From Patiria pectinifera (Eukaryota > Echinodermata > Asteroidea > Valvatida > Asterinidae): DNA of 64,000 nucleotides. Under the pieces are notes generated by a model. That model saw nothing but the letters and a program-made list of their open reading frames with translations. It was not told the DNA's origin and made no database searches. The position numbers were made by a program, and so were the translations under genes. Shown one piece after another: positions 24,845 through 35,157 of this stretch. Position 1 is the stretch's first letter. Each line of letters starts with the position of its first letter. The DNA lies in the NCBI GenBank assembly GCA_029964075.1, contig CM057148.1, positions 30,621,916-30,685,915 on the forward strand, written 5' to 3'.

Positions 24845-25429
24845 ATAATAAATAACAATAATCTAAATAAACAACAAGACACTAATTACAGCTGAACAGT
24901 CTGTCCTTGAGATGTTGATGTTCATGGGGATGTGAAAGGAGTGATTGAAAGTTAGGAATCACTTGTACCTGCTTAATTGTGTCATGCGAGTGCTCTTCGT
25001 GTTTGCCTCATGCCATAAATTACAATATGGCAACAGAATTTGTTATTGTCACAATCAATTAAAAAAATATTGTTTAACTACTATAAAGTGTAAATCTGAT
25101 GAAGAAACTCTAACTTAGGAGTACGACAATTTGTACTAGTTTTTGCAAAACTTGAACATGTTGAATCTTGACAAAAGTAAAACGTTAAAGGTGGATGTTT
25201 CATCTGTTATAGGAACTCGGACCCTAAACTCCAGAGCCAGCCCTTGGTTTCAGCAATGACCACTAACGGATATTTAAATGCAACTTTAATTTTACATTGG
25301 ACCTCCTTGTAAACCTGATTCGAAAAAAAATTGGAGCAAGAAACCATTGATTTATTTTTTTAAAATTTCAGTCATGGAATATAGATTTGTACATGTAGAC
25401 CAAAAAATTGAGAGATGGTAGCCAGATAT

Positions 25430-25570
25430 GGATTGGTCTGCCCCCCCCCCCTCTCTCTTTGTGATTCTCCTTCCAACCTGCATGGTTGTGTGTCCCCTAC
25501 ATGTTTGTTTCTTGTTCCTCTGTCATTTACCCTGAAGAAGGCCTGGCTAAGGCTGAAATGTAATGCCACT
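25430..25570 (+). repeat. Possible 3' end of a retroelement (ctgaagaaggcc motif)
   Basis: The text ctgaagaaggcctggctaag followed by gctgaaatgtaatgcc resembles the 'gaagaagg...gccgaaacgt' stem found near the 3' ends of many animal Penelope-like and LINE elements. No reverse transcriptase is adjacent. Family assignment is weak. Confidence 0.3.
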
Positions 25571-26054
25571 TTATTTTTGTTTAATGTCAATAACGTTACA
25601 TATACTATAGAAGATCGATGAACCATATTTGCCTGATCTATCTTCTGTTCATCTGCCCGCCGTCATCATCGTCATAAGCCTTTTAGAGAATATGGCCGAC
25701 ACAATAGAAGGGCACTGTAACAAACTGAATGTGGTGGGCGAGATGCACTTTTAGGATGCATGGCTCAGTGCGCACGCCTCTCTGTGTTTTGTACCGTGCA
25801 AGCGTATCGCTCGCATCGGCTACTTTGCCGGGCAATTTACTTGAGTATTTTAGTGACAAGTACGTTATTGCCAATATTCTAATCGCTTATTGTGATGGCT
25901 GTAAACAGCATATAGCGATTAATGAAACAAAAGTCTTCTCCACTCATGCAAACGCAATTGACATTTAGGAAGGAGACGAGGCAGGCAATAAGACTCTATT
26001 TTTGTGTGACCATGGCAGTAGCTCAATTTGTGTTTATCACAGATGAAAAGATGA

Positions 26055-26340
26055 ATACATGGCGAGTCAAAAAGAAAGTGACCGTATGATAAAAACAAAA
26101 TGGCAAGCTCCATTTTGTAAAAAATATAATTGGGATAAAGAACATGTTATTGAGTAGTAACTGTGAACATTTCACGTAATTTGCATACTATTCCCAAGTC
26201 GTGTCTATTTCAATAAAGAGATCACAAAATTCAGCTGTCCACCACTAATACCAATTTAACGGTCTACGATTTCATGAATATCAATTAATAAAAATAATAA
26301 AAAAAAAAATGTTTTCCTGCCTCCACGAATAAAGGAAAAA
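26055..26340. repeat. Short copy of the repeat at 10808-12060
   Basis: Starts gcgagtcaaaaagaaagtga and ends with 'ccaccactaataccaattta...tcatgaatatcaattaat', matching both ends of the longer element but without its internal repeats. Confidence 0.6.
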
Positions 26341-26565
26341 TTGAAAAGGAACATCGAACAAAAATCACCAATATTTCTAGGGAAAAAGAGTTGAATTGTT
26401 CCCCATATTCAGTGCTTGTTTCAACATATCATCCCACAATAAAAACGAGAAATAAGAAGAGGAGCAATGGTTATTGGACTATGCCTCACTCACTAGAAAG
26501 TGAAGAGAGACATGTCCATTAGCATCACACTGCAGTCACATTTGCCCTAAACTGATTCTTTATTT

Positions 26566-26606
26566 AACCCTAAAAGGGCCGGGGGCGGAATCCGCCCCCG
26601 GCCCTC
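26566..26606. mobile_element. Minimal element 'B': two termini fused as a palindrome
   Basis: It starts ttaaccctaaaagggccggg like the full element at 20099. Then 26575-26605 is a perfect 31-bp palindrome (arms agggccgggggcgga / tccgcccccggccct around one A). The right arm equals the right terminus of the 34-kb copy, so the whole interior appears deleted. Confidence 0.75.
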
Positions 26607-26609
26607 ACT

Positions 26610-26642
26610 TTTTGGCTGGTCTCGACTCGAGACCAGCCAAAA
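26610..26642. repeat. 33-bp palindrome at the edge of the GAGACC array
   Basis: ttttggctggtctcga and its exact reverse complement surround a single C. It directly adjoins the fused 'B' element on one side and array 2 on the other. Confidence 0.85.
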
Positions 26643-26770
26643 TATCGAGACCAAAGGGGACCGAGACCGAGACCAAGACCGAGACCACAGCTCCCGAGAC
26701 CGAGACCGAGACCGGCAAAAAGTGGTCTTGAGACCGAGACCGACACCGGTCTCAAGACCTACAACACTGA
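26643..26770. repeat. GAGACC hexamer array 2
   Basis: Imperfect (gagacc)n in the same orientation as array 1, ending ggtctcaagacctacaacac-tga, the reverse complement of the array 1 leader. Confidence 0.85.
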
Positions 26771-27490
26771 TTTTGTTACGGGGACAATGATTTGTTTCAA
26801 TCTATTGGACGTTACCTCCTGGAATGCGCCCACTTGGGATACAAGATGAATTTTAAACATAAGTATGTTAATTGTAAAGAACATTCAAAAGTAAGATGTA
26901 AATGTCCACACAACCATCATTTAAAAGGTTGGGTTTTTTTAAAATTTGTTTGTGTTATTCTTGCGAAAACCATGCTATAACAAATTTCAAAAATCAAGCT
27001 TTTTGTTGCTAGTTGTGAATCATGCACACGCACTGCATCATCTTATGCAGTTCTGCGAGAAACAACACGGTACGGGTGCTGTGCTGAGACACGCACACAC
27101 AAACAACATTAACAGTACATTGAATGGGCACACCTGGAAATACGTCTGCGTATGCCACAAAATATCCGCCTCTTCCAATATAAACACCGGGTTTGTGTTC
27201 TTCTTATTCGCGGGAACGGATTAGTTTCTTTTCAACCAGACCTTTGATATAGGATAAGTAAACAATCCAAAGGATAACAAAATTCCGGGATTACGGGCCG
27301 TAATTTCCCTTTCAAGCTGCATAATTTTAACCTGAAATATTCTTTATTTGGCACGCCACATGATGCATGACGTCATGTGTTATGTTCAATTGCCGTGACT
27401 GCTACCGTATTGACGCGTTGGGATGTAAGTGTTCTCGTTGATATAACGTGAGATCAACCTGGCAGATTCACGTTTACTGCATCTTGGAGA

Positions 27491-28823
27491 ATGGACGTGG
27501 TAATAGCAGTTATTCTGACGGCATCAACACTAACAGGTAAGCTGACTGTTTACCCATCACAACAATTTATCTGATGCCAAGCCTTGAGCAAGGTATCTAG
27601 TCAGTTAAACTGTATAAGAAAAGCACTTATTGCTTGTCCACTTTAACTATCGACATTATTGTACTGCATATCTACTCCTTCAGATTTTAATCGTTTTAAT
27701 GCGTAAAGTTTCGTGTAACTCATGAACAAAGTCTGCAATTTCATTCATTCAAAGTCCTGTTAAGAACTGTTAATTATTAAAGGTTTGAAAGGATTGGGTT
27801 TTTTTTATATTGAATACCAAACTGGGTCATTTTCATATGCATTTGTATGCTGCCTGATCGAAGATTTCCAAAAACGTCATTCAGTTTCAAATTGTCATTG
27901 AGTTATATGAATTTGCATAATGATTTTAATTCAAATAGAATTGAGGGGGACTTTAACAGGCGATTAATGCATTTAAGTCGTTCGAAAAGAATGCCTAGGT
28001 TTTTGTAATGCAGGATAACGAAAGAATAAGGGCCACTTGAATGTCTTTGTTTTCAAGTGGAAGACATTGTTCTTGTCTTTATGTGCTAAACTTTCACTTA
28101 ATGTTCTTTACTATTATCAAATGCATTTTCTGTTCTCAAAGAAAAAAAAAATCACAGACAAAAATAGTTCAAATAACACGAATGATATTCCATACCCGCA
28201 TCCGGCATCAATAGGTCTTCCTGTCTGTTGCATTATAATGTATTGTAATAACGTATTTTAGTGGCAGATGTAGAGGTTGTGAGTTGCAGCCCCCCCCCCC
28301 CCCCCCCCTCATTCAGCCGTTGCATAGAAAATATATACATTTTGTACTTATTTATGAGATGGCGGTTGCTTATTTGCATAGTATGCATAAAGTACACACA
28401 TTTTCTTTGTATAAATGGCTTTAATTAATTCGTTGACCCTAGGAACATGGGTTAAGACACCTCGCTTGATACGTTTCGACAAATTCCTGCGGAGAAAATA
28501 GATAGATGTTGTAATTATTTGTGATGTTGGCGTATGCAAATTTGCAAACATACTTAAGTTAGTTTATTTAAATTTTGTTGCACAATTTTCAGCGCTTGTC
28601 TCGTGCAATCAAGTCTGTTTCATCGGCTGGGAGTACAACCCACAATCTGGTATCCCGCTCCGTTGGTTTTTACCGTACAAAGATCCGTGCAAATGCACCG
28701 CTATACGTCTTGGAGGTGTAGACATTCCCGATTCGTCCTACCGGTCAGAAGAGCCTCGCTATCTTGATAAGCTAATCATCAGTGAGGACCCCGCTGATAT
28801 ACAGACATTCTACTCTTGCAAAG
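27491..28823 (+). CDS. Paralogue of the secreted Methyltransf_FA-domain gene: exons 1 and 2 only (partial)
   Basis: Exons 27491-27536 and 28593-28823, with the same phases and lengths (46 nt; 231 versus 240 nt) as exons 1 and 2 of the gene at 1283. Exon 1 gives a signal-peptide-like MDVVIAVILTASTLT. Exon 2 aligns without gaps over 77 residues, 59 of them identical, keeping all five cysteines of the module. A good donor (aaag|gtagga) follows exon 2. No equivalents of exons 3 and 4, which carry the Methyltransf_FA domain, are visible from 28824 to 31596. They could lie in the unsized gap at 31597-32096, or the copy may be truncated. The reading frame of both exons is intact, so I call a partial gene and not a pseudogene. 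Confidence 0.75.
28288..28309. repeat. Poly-C run
   Basis: About 20 consecutive C. It is the longest of many G or C runs of 9 or more bases in the window. Confidence 0.9.
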
Positions 28824-30670
28824 GTAGGACTGGATCTCATTTGAATGTATTAGAAATACTTCCCAAGCAATTATTTCGTTAAGGCCATACTCTCCTTTAC
28901 TATAAATATATATAACATAACATATTTCTAGTACTCGGGTACGACCACCATTTATTCACTTTATAGGGGGTGACAGGGCAAAAAAAGATGCAGATGTCTT
29001 CTTTCTTCTCGTGTGATAAAAATGTGCCAGTTTTTGTAGAACGTCAGGTCCAACTCGTGAGCTAAGTCATCATTAGGTCGTTAAAAGAGAACAACACCTC
29101 GATCTCTTGGTGTAACAATACACACATCTTAATCTCATGCGTCTTGTTTGCTGTCGTTTTTGAGTAAAGAGAATCACCGTCTTTTCAGCACCGACAAAAC
29201 AATCGCGTTTTTCAACAGAAACATATGCCTTGCCTCGAGAAAAAAATGTACATGCATTTCAAGGTGTTCTCAAAATGTGCGCATTTAATGTATGAATGCT
29301 TGACATGTGGGGGGGGGGGGCGTTGTTGTCCTTATACCTTTAACAAATACTATAACTTCACGAACTAATACAGTACTAAAAATGTACAATAGAATATTAT
29401 TGCAGTTCAATTCTGCCTCTATGATTGCACTTAACTGCATTTCAGGGGCGGGAACCAGTCAGTTGTAAATCGTTTCAGCCATGTATACATTTCCAACGCG
29501 TCGAGTACAGTCCATGGCTAGCCATGTTTACGGGTCAGATCCAGGGTCCGTGAACAGTGACGCCGTTACAATAACGTAATGTTCAACGTAAAAACGTATA
29601 ACGTGAAACTTTTCTTTTTCATTCAAACGGTTTCCGACGAATGATACTTATACATCGCAATTTCCGTGTCATCCTTTATCATTTGTCAGTGACAACAAGT
29701 TTACAGTAATTCGGCAAAACTGAAAAATTATCCCCTAAACTGTCGCTTGTTTTGATATTGTGACCCAATACTTTTGTACTACACGACACGGACAAAAACA
29801 AATTCAGTTTTCATACTTTGAGTGCGCATGTGCGCATGCTAAATTAGCGGATGAAACATACGTGACATGTTAAAAGAGCCTTAGTACATTGACCCCAATA
29901 AATTGGCATTCCCGAAAGTGCTCGATGAAAAAAAATTAAAAAGCGCCATCGCGAGTGCACAATAAGCTCTGGCCCGGTTCCGTAATATCTTACTACATAT
30001 GCACAATAGACGCGCATGCGCATCCATCGAAACAAATGGGCATGTTCCGAAAACTTTCACCAAGAGTGCATTTACCAACGACGGCATTGCATTTTGTCAA
30101 TTGTAGGTCAATTGGTAGTTATATATTATGGGAAACTCAGGACTCGACCCACCGGCCGACCGACTGACCACAAAGTGACGTGTATAGAAGCACCTTTCAG
30201 AGCTTAAAGTTTTGGGGTATCCGACATACTAGTATTCTTTTTCTTCTCCTTGTTCTTCTTTCTCAAATTTCATGGATTTTGTTCATGTTTTATTCTCGGT
30301 GCTACTGCCACAAGTCATGTGACGGCATCTTAAACGTACATTTTCGAAAGCAGGGTATCTAGAGAACTACAGGGCCGACTAGGTTGAAAAGCGTGTTTAT
30401 ATAGTATTGGGTTTGTTAGGGAGGAGATTTATGCACAAAGTTTGTATAAAAGGTGTGATGTAATCGTGCTGTCAATACAAATTTGATTTTTAAAAACAGT
30501 ATGGAATGTGCGATTGTCTTGAAACTTAGATAGTTACATCATTTAATGTGTAACATTTTATTCTAATTCTTATTTTAAGTCAATATGCAATCATTTTGAC
30601 TTTAAACTAGGCACAGACAATACAAGATGACCTTATCATTCGCCATGTGAATGTGCTGTAAGAGGACATC
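28824..30670. other. Downstream of the partial paralogue; no gene seen
   Basis: Searched by eye for Methyltransf_FA motifs (FWLRY, WTDPNP, WVFYHIC) in all frames without success. A poly-G run lies near 29309. Overlapping frames around 29844-30207 have no recognisable domain. Confidence 0.45.
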
Positions 30671-30675
30671 TCTTA

Positions 30676-31590
30676 ATGAATCCCGGGACATACCGTTATT
30701 TCGTTTTACTGTTTTGGATTTCCTCAAAAACAAAAAACAGTAAATGAACCAGTGACCGTTTTGTCGTTGTAGAAAGCGTTAAACGGTTATTTGCTTTATT
30801 TTTAGAGTGTTGTTTTACAAAATCATGACATTGATTAAACGGTCAATAGTCTTGCCACAATTTTTTGATTGAGGTTCGGCAATTAAGCAATGCACCTAGG
30901 AATGTTAATGCGTCCTTGGGATCGAGTCATTGTTAATGCGTCATTGGGATCTAGTCATTGCCTGGGCCGCGCTCCTAACATTTCTTTCTCAAGACAGAAT
31001 TTGCGTATTGGCTATTGAAGAGCTGCGTCGACCTGAACTCCAATTTCCTTCAACATATCTGCAACTTCATCAAACCTCTTACCATCCTGTATCCATTGTG
31101 AAAAGTAATGTCCTCCCTTGAAGTTTTCCAGCACCATTTTTGCTAGCAACTCTTAAAGCCCCACCAACTTAAATGAATCGCGTGAGAAGGGGGTCAGGGT
31201 CCGCACCAGGAATCACACCACGCATCAATAATGCCGAGGTAACACTTCTTCGTGTAAAGCATGGTCCCCCTCAACGTACCCCCTTAGTCACCGCCACAAA
31301 ATACACCACGGACTGTGCACCAGTCTGTATTAAATGCTGACCGTTTTGCTGTTTTTCAAAGTTTTTTGTGTGTAAAACTGTAAAACAAAAAACATTGATC
31401 GTTAAGCTATAATGAATTTTACTAAACTTATAAAACGGAGAAACCATATTTGTCTTAATACCGCTTGTCGTTTTATACAACTGTAAAACGACAAAACGGT
31501 TCATGGTTCGTTTACTGTTTTTGTTTTGTAGGAAATCAAACATGGTAAAACGAAATAACGGTATGTCCCGGGATTTTAATGGTATAAAAA
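30676..31590. mobile_element. DNA element with inverted repeats of about 90 bp, abutting the assembly gap
   Basis: The left arm contains tcccgggacataccgttatt, tcgttttac, ggatttcctc and tgaccgttttgtcgtt. The right arm (31500-31578) holds the same series reverse-complemented (aaacgacaaaacggttca, ggaaatcaaacatgg, aacggtatgtcccggga). The interior has no transposase frame. The right boundary lies a few bases from the run of N. Confidence 0.72.
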
Positions 31591-31596
31591 GCACGT

Positions 31597-32096
31597 NNNN
31601 NNNNNNNNNNNNNNNNNNNNNNNNNNNNNNNNNNNNNNNNNNNNNNNNNNNNNNNNNNNNNNNNNNNNNNNNNNNNNNNNNNNNNNNNNNNNNNNNNNNN
31701 NNNNNNNNNNNNNNNNNNNNNNNNNNNNNNNNNNNNNNNNNNNNNNNNNNNNNNNNNNNNNNNNNNNNNNNNNNNNNNNNNNNNNNNNNNNNNNNNNNNN
31801 NNNNNNNNNNNNNNNNNNNNNNNNNNNNNNNNNNNNNNNNNNNNNNNNNNNNNNNNNNNNNNNNNNNNNNNNNNNNNNNNNNNNNNNNNNNNNNNNNNNN
31901 NNNNNNNNNNNNNNNNNNNNNNNNNNNNNNNNNNNNNNNNNNNNNNNNNNNNNNNNNNNNNNNNNNNNNNNNNNNNNNNNNNNNNNNNNNNNNNNNNNNN
32001 NNNNNNNNNNNNNNNNNNNNNNNNNNNNNNNNNNNNNNNNNNNNNNNNNNNNNNNNNNNNNNNNNNNNNNNNNNNNNNNNNNNNNNNNNNNNNNNN
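31597..32096. other. Assembly gap of exactly 500 N
   Basis: The round length indicates a placeholder gap whose true size is unknown. Reading frames that cross it are meaningless. Confidence 0.99.
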
Positions 32097-32538
32097 AACA
32101 CCATACACTAGAAAACATTATTTTGCGACAAATGTAACCCAGGGGTGTGATTTCTGCTTTTGTTGTGTTGGATTCAGCTTTTTGTCCTCACTCGCTGTGT
32201 ACAGAAGTGAAGAAGATTTCCAAAGCTTAGCTTTTTTACGCCTTTTTGCAGGTGTTTCTTGACAGTGCTCACTCACACCCTTGGTAACCATTCTTCAGCC
32301 TTATTATTGTATAAATCAAGTCTATTGGATATACAATAATTTGGATATATGTTAAGAGTATAAAGGAATCTAGCAATCGAAATGCACCATTAACCTACTT
32401 AAAGATACATTTCATTTGTAAAATTATTTACAAGTTAAAACTAACAGCGAAATATTCAGAAGGTAAAAACGGCATACTTTGAACAAAATTCAATATTTGA
32501 AAATTGCTCAGAAAATATCAAATGTTAACAATTAGCGA

Positions 32539-32544
32539 TTTAAT
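32539..32544 (-). terminator. Candidate polyadenylation signal (ATTAAA)
   Basis: Minus-strand ATTAAA about 220 bp past the stop codon of the LRAT-like gene. A common variant signal, but AT-rich sequence makes chance matches likely. Confidence 0.3.
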
Positions 32545-32763
32545 AACATGATATTCAGTTGTGGCGTGTAATAGCAATCGTTTTATAATTGTATTAGCCT
32601 TTCCTTTGTTGTGATGTCGATATGAAATCAAAACTAGTCTATCAGTTTTTGTCATGATAAAAATAGCCATATTATTTACGTGATTTTCTCTTCCATTTGT
32701 AAAACAAGGTGACAATTCATTGTATCAAAGCTATATTACTTTTGGCAAAACAACTGTCAACGT

Positions 32764-34140
32764 TTAAATAAGACAGGCATCATCTTTCCTTCTTTTGCAC
32801 CATTTGGCGAAGTTCTTGGAACTCATATACGTCTGGTCACCAATCTTAGATCTAGCCCTCTGTATGACCTCCTCAGGTGAATAACAATCGTTATATTCTA
32901 GCCTGTACACGGGAGGTTTAAAATCAATCAACTCTTCCACGACACCTTGTTCTGCGGTGTAATGCACTACCCTGACCTTACCATTAGTTAGGTCAGGACC
33001 CACGACTATAGCTTGATTGGCATGATGCAACACAATCTGATCGCCTTGCTTCAGGTCTTCGATGCTCTTCATAACCCTGTCATCAGTCCTCTTTCTTGAG
33101 ACTAGCTTACGACCAATTTCCAATCCGATACAAGTCCCTAAGAATTTTCCCAATACTCCACCAACAAAATCCCCGAGAATACCTCCAATGAAAGCTCCCA
33201 CAGCCGAGGGAATGTACGATCCAGCAACGCCCAACCCCGTGGCAACGCCTACACCTAACGACGCCTCAACAAAACGTCGGATACAACTGGTCCTGTTATC
33301 ATGCCGGGAAATTTCACCAGCATTCCTGCTTTTATAAATCTTGCAAACATCGAACGTGCAAAAGAAACTCTCTAAGACAGCAAGCACAGCAAATCCAACG
33401 ACATTGGACATTCCTGATAACATTTCTATGGTCTCAGCAGTAAGAGATTTGACAATTTCTGTTGTCCCACACTTGACAACGGTTGTTTGAATGATCGCTT
33501 TTATCTTATGAAATGACCAGCCAACCTGACAGCTTTCTGCACGCCCTGTCTTACAGTATGTCGCAAACGTTTCGTTATTATCATGCAACAGACTGCAACC
33601 AGTGTCATTTAACCTAGATCTAGCCCGAGCAAGGACTAATTTCCACTGGTTAGCTGTAGCTATCTCGTCACGGTAATCGATACGAAACAATTCGCCTTGT
33701 TCTAGGTTTAGGTCAAGCTCTGTTTGCATGATCTGCAATGCATTGCCCGACTTGCACCACTGAATGACCTTAACACGCTCTCCCTTTCCACCAATTTCTG
33801 ACACGATTGCATGATGCCAGTAGCCCCAATGGCGACGCCAAGTGATGTGATCCCCCACCTTCAGGATATTAAAATTCTCGATGTTGGTGCGACTGTATTT
33901 TACCTGGAAAAACGTGTTAGCCTCCGTGGGTATCTTGAGCTGTTTCTTGAGGACGACACCGTTGACACTTACCGAGAAGCGGTTGTCACCTTTGTCCGGA
34001 GGAAACAAACACCCCTCTTCTAGCCACTCTTGACCGCATTTAGTACAACACACGCCGAGTAGTTGATTCCCATAGCTGTAGCGTCTGTCTTTATTACAAG
34101 ATGCTGTGTGTGGTGAACGAAATAAAGCAATAGGATGCAT
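32764..34140 (-). CDS. Double LRAT-like domain protein with central glycine zipper; predicted catalytically dead
   Basis: Intronless frame of 458 codons with a good start context (aaacATG). Domain 1 (residues ~95-200): VGDHITWRRHWGYWHHAIV is a typical LRAT/HRASLS opening, and DNNETFATYCK (187-197) matches the closing block usually written NNCEHF. Domain 2 (~364-450): QGDQIVLHHANQAIVVG opens and SSKNFAKWCK closes. LRAT-family enzymes use His, His and Cys. Here both closing blocks lack the Cys. Domain 1 keeps the first His (H109) but has Gln127 in place of the second. Domain 2 has Asn375 in place of the first but keeps the second (H393). Between them, residues ~296-342 form a glycine-rich hydrophobic stretch (GVGVATGLGVAGSY..., GGILGDFVGGVLGKFLG) resembling a glycine zipper that could insert in membranes. 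An N-terminal cysteine cluster (CCTKCGQEW, C44) may bind metal. Acyltransferase activity is unlikely; a structural or lipid-binding role is inferred. Confidence 0.82.
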   Translation of the reverse strand: MHPIALFRSPHTASCNKDRRYSYGNQLLGVCCTKCGQEWLEEGCLFPPDKGDNRFSVSVNGVVLKKQLKIPTEANTFFQVKYSRTNIENFNILKVGDHITWRRHWGYWHHAIVSEIGGKGERVKVIQWCKSGNALQIMQTELDLNLEQGELFRIDYRDEIATANQWKLVLARARSRLNDTGCSLLHDNNETFATYCKTGRAESCQVGWSFHKIKAIIQTTVVKCGTTEIVKSLTAETIEMLSGMSNVVGFAVLAVLESFFCTFDVCKIYKSRNAGEISRHDNRTSCIRRFVEASLGVGVATGLGVAGSYIPSAVGAFIGGILGDFVGGVLGKFLGTCIGLEIGRKLVSRKRTDDRVMKSIEDLKQGDQIVLHHANQAIVVGPDLTNGKVRVVHYTAEQGVVEELIDFKPPVYRLEYNDCYSPEEVIQRARSKIGDQTYMSSKNFAKWCKRRKDDACLI

Positions 34141-34381
34141 GTTTTATGGAACAGGGGAATGATGTTGAAACGTGACAGCATTCAGAGATCGAATTCGTCC
34201 TATACAGTGTTAGTCAAGAAAAACTATACACTTTTAAAACTGGCAATGGTTTTATTCTGTAGCAATATAGATAAGATATTTTCGTATGTTCTTTAAGAGT
34301 AACTCTCCCTGCTTCTTTTGGTGTCATTTTTACTGGATTAGCTTTCATCTTTAGCTGAATGAAACAAAGAGAGCATTCCTA

Positions 34382-34779
34382 ATCTGCGGATTCCGCACCC
34401 CCCCCCCAAGATCTCGGCCATCGAGTGACGAACAATTTCGAAACTCAGCACATGCATAGAGCAACTCTTCCTAAACATACCCAAGAAATTTCATGACTAA
34501 AGGTCAAAGGGTTTTGGAATTATGGCTAATTAATTATTCATATGTACGAATGGCAATTCTGCTCTGTGTACACGACGTATATGCGAAAATTCAGTTTTCA
34601 CGGCGCGTAGCTAAGCGGCAACCCGTGGTCTGATTTTTATGTTTTTGGTATCAAAAGATGCGCAAAGCTCGAGGCTAAAAATCATTACAGCTCGAGTCGC
34701 GAAAAAAATTTTTTAGAGGCTATCACGGAAAGTGTTGAGGGGGGAGGCGGATTCCGCCCCCGGCCCCTTTAGGGTTAAC
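34382..34779 (+). mobile_element. Dispersed element 'B', copy 2
   Basis: Landmarks as in the copy at 20099. The right end is cggattccgcccccggcccc-tttagggtta, the inverse of the family's left end. The left end is altered (tgcggattccgcacccccc). Confidence 0.8.
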
Positions 34780-35157
34780 GTGAGATATTCTAACATGTGT
34801 TTGGATTCTGTCCAAAACTTGTCGTTCAAATAAGATTTCACTAACTCACGCCTGTGGTTGGTGAACAAATGACATAAGCTCCACTACTTACATTTTGTTT
34901 GTAAATATTTAGTTCATGGTATTAGCGTTGTCATGCAAAATGGAACTGACCACGCCCCCCACCCTCCGACAGAAAGTTTTTGGGCTTAAATGAAAAGTGT
35001 ATCGGGCATTTTTTAATGGATGCCATGTTAAACCAATGGAATTGAGGTTTGATTTAACAAGCGTGTGAGGAAGTTCTAAAAAGAACATCAAAAAAGCCAA
35101 AATTAATCATCTGTAAAGGGATGACAAAACGGTTTCTAAGAAACTTTGTAGCGAACT

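Noticed and set aside
31271-32118. Reading frames of 180-277 codons around the gap
   Set aside because: They consist almost entirely of undetermined residues from the 500 N placeholder.
34909-35100. Extra 3' exon for the first membrane gene
   Set aside because: The last exon already ends in a stop (VGM then TAA), as in the tandem copy (VGMLSS then TAG), and no homologous exon exists downstream of the second copy.
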